Below are positions 12,239 to 13,594 of a stretch of DNA of 13,594 nt, piece by piece. The notes beneath the pieces are model-generated. The model did no database searches. It saw nothing but the letters and a program-made list of their open reading frames with translations, and was not told the DNA's origin. Position 1 is the stretch's first letter. Each line of letters begins with the position of its first letter. A program made the translations under genes and the position numbers. The stretch comes from Spirochaetaceae bacterium (GTDB taxonomy: Bacteria > Spirochaetota > Spirochaetia > Treponematales > Breznakiellaceae), in assembly GCA_031283025.1 (NCBI GenBank), contig JAITCP010000102.1, forward strand, positions 1 to 13,594. The letters are read 5' to 3'.

Positions 12239-13533
12239 TGAATTATTACGAACTGTTGAACATAGAGCGCGGAGCGGACGCTAACGAAATAAAACGCGCA
12301 TATTTTTCGGCGGTTAAAATACATTCGCCGGATTCTGATCCTGAAGGTTTTAAGGCGCTGCGAACCGCTTATGAAACGCTTTCCGATCAAAAGGAGCGCG
12401 CTGAGTACGACGGCTATTTTACCGCGTCCGGCGCCATACAAAACGATTTGCTTGCGGCCCGCGAACTTATCCGGGAAAACAAATACATACAGGCCGTTGA
12501 TTTTCTTACGGAATTAAGCGGCAAAAATCCTGATTCAAGCGATGCCAGGCGCCTTCTTGCCGAAGTGTTATGGTATTTGAAGAAAAGCGGCTCCGCTGTA
12601 ACAATATGCGAAGAACTGATCGAAAAAGACCCGGCGGATTATGAAACGCTGTTGTTACGCGCAAAAATTGCCGCTTCGCAGGGGCATAAGGAAAAAGCAA
12701 TCGGCTATTATAATAAAACCGTGAACGCGTCTCCGTTGAACCCAAAAACATGGATTGCGTATATGAATTACACGTTACACAATGCCCCTAAGCTGATTCC
12801 GGACATTTTCCGGCGCGCCATGGAACAGGATATAAATATGTTCCGTGACGAATATATTCTTTATATAGTGGGAGCGTACAACAAAGATTTATTTTCCGGC
12901 GAAAACAATTTGCAATACTATGATAAGTTTGCGGAATTTTTTGTTAATGACAAAAATCCGGATAAAGAGACTTATTCGCACCTAATGGATTTAATGCCGA
13001 AGTTTATTGAAAAGATCGAATTTATTCCGTTTGTGGAAAAAATATTACCCTCGCTGGAAAACAGCAAACAATACTGTGATGAAGACAAAGAAAATTTTAA
13101 ATACATACACTCAACTGTTATGCTGCATAAACTACAGTCGGATAAGCGGATACACGATGTACTTATTGACTTGACAGCATTTCTTTTATTGGAAGACAAA
13201 AATAAAAAACAACAGTTGGAGATGGAGATTTATATTACCTATAATCTGTCTCTATTACGCCCGTCGATAAAGATACTGATGAATGAATATCCGGAATTTT
13301 TCAAACTAAACCAGTCGTTTTATCTTGACGCGCTTAATCAGAAAAAAGAAGAGTTTCTGTTAGATAAATATGCCGCGATACATAAAAAGATTAGGCGTGG
13401 TAGGAGTATTTTTTATGATGACGACACAGAAGATATAACCCCTTATAAACGTGAATCTCCCAAAATCGGACGCAACGATCCATGCCCCTGCGGAAGCGGA
13501 AAAAAATACAAAAAGTGCTGCGGGGCAGGGTGA
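12238..13533 (+). CDS. J-domain co-chaperone with TPR-like helices and C-terminal SEC-C zinc motif
   Basis: The 431-residue protein begins with a J domain (residues 2-58: MNYYELLNIERGADANEIKR, AYFSAVKIHSPDSDPEGF, LRTAYETLSD, EYDGY). The catalytic HPD tripeptide is replaced by HSPD (His29-Ser30-Pro31-Asp32). Residues 70-170 are TPR-like helical repeats (ARELIRENKYIQAVDFLTEL; LLLRAKIAASQGHKEKAIGY). Residues 170-405 are helical and not recognised. The C-terminus is a SEC-C motif, GRNDPCPCGSGKKYKKCC (411-428), with Cys416, Cys418, Cys427 and Cys428 or neighbours as Zn ligands, as in SecA and YecA-type proteins. It starts on the last base of the Hsp70 stop codon (TAATG). The likely job is to bring substrates, through the TPR and SEC-C parts, to the Hsp70 coded beside it and stimulate its ATPase. 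Confidence 0.9.
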   Translation: MNYYELLNIERGADANEIKRAYFSAVKIHSPDSDPEGFKALRTAYETLSDQKERAEYDGYFTASGAIQNDLLAARELIRENKYIQAVDFLTELSGKNPDSSDARRLLAEVLWYLKKSGSAVTICEELIEKDPADYETLLLRAKIAASQGHKEKAIGYYNKTVNASPLNPKTWIAYMNYTLHNAPKLIPDIFRRAMEQDINMFRDEYILYIVGAYNKDLFSGENNLQYYDKFAEFFVNDKNPDKETYSHLMDLMPKFIEKIEFIPFVEKILPSLENSKQYCDEDKENFKYIHSTVMLHKLQSDKRIHDVLIDLTAFLLLEDKNKKQQLEMEIYITYNLSLLRPSIKILMNEYPEFFKLNQSFYLDALNQKKEEFLLDKYAAIHKKIRRGRSIFYDDDTEDITPYKRESPKIGRNDPCPCGSGKKYKKCCGAG

Positions 13534-13594
13534 TAAGAAATTCACGCAAGGATCACGGAGGAAGATAGGGAGTGGGGAGTAGGAAAATTTCTTA
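13534..13594. repeat. Post-operon repeat region with inverted ends and GGGAGTG-type heptamers
   Basis: TAAGAAATT (13534-13542) is an exact inverted match to AATTTCTTA (13586-13594, the window end). Between them lies GATAGGGAGTGGGGAGT (13564-13580), 17 bp identical to 4107-4123. The segment could be a terminator for the chaperone operon or a remnant of a repeat element. It is cut by the window edge, so its full extent is unknown. Confidence 0.6.

Overview
The window reads as a chromosomal segment of a spirochaete, most likely a Treponema-type organism. The evidence is a partial PUR-domain gene strongly resembling the Borrelia BpuR family, a P83/100-type antigen homologue, a compact NifS/NifU pair and a PcnB-type nucleotidyltransferase. 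Base composition is moderate (no strong AT or GC bias overall), which would suit a gut treponeme better than Borrelia. This assignment is inference from gene content; no 16S or other marker is present.

Layout. (1) Positions 1-2250, minus strand: an unusually large phosphohexomutase followed closely by the start of a PUR/DUF3276 nucleic-acid-binding gene that runs off the left edge. (2) Positions 2277-4111, plus strand: a cysteine desulfurase and a NifU-like Fe-S scaffold, divergent from the mutase across only 26 bp. (3) Positions 4111-4180: a heptamer-repeat inverted structure between convergent genes, probably a two-way terminator. (4) Positions 4187-7661, minus strand: an exported PQQ-propeller/HEAT protein and then the exported P83/100 homologue with a long Q/E/R-rich coiled coil. 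(5) Positions 7690-9834, plus strand: an alpha/beta hydrolase abutting a poly(A) polymerase/CCA-transferase family gene. (6) Positions 9836-9953: a composite of three hairpins built from a dispersed repeat. (7) Positions 9987-13533, plus strand: a tightly coupled three-gene operon coding a GrpE-like protein, a short Hsp70 and a J-domain/TPR/SEC-C protein. Its wording looks more AT-rich than the housekeeping genes to its left.

Two things stand out. First, a palindromic repeat sharing the end GGGAAYCTCTAAAA(A)C occurs four times. Three copies are intergenic, and one lies in frame inside the phosphohexomutase, where it codes about 13 residues. A second, unrelated perfect palindrome also lies in that gene close to the catalytic serine. 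This resembles the coding palindromic elements known from Rickettsia. Second, the GrpE/Hsp70/J triad looks like a self-contained accessory chaperone machine: its genes overlap by single bases (TAATG twice), its Hsp70 has a shortened lid, and its J domain carries HSPD in place of HPD. The repeats on both sides of the triad, and its composition, suggest it may have been acquired as a unit. No CRISPR array, tRNA, rRNA or intact transposase is visible.
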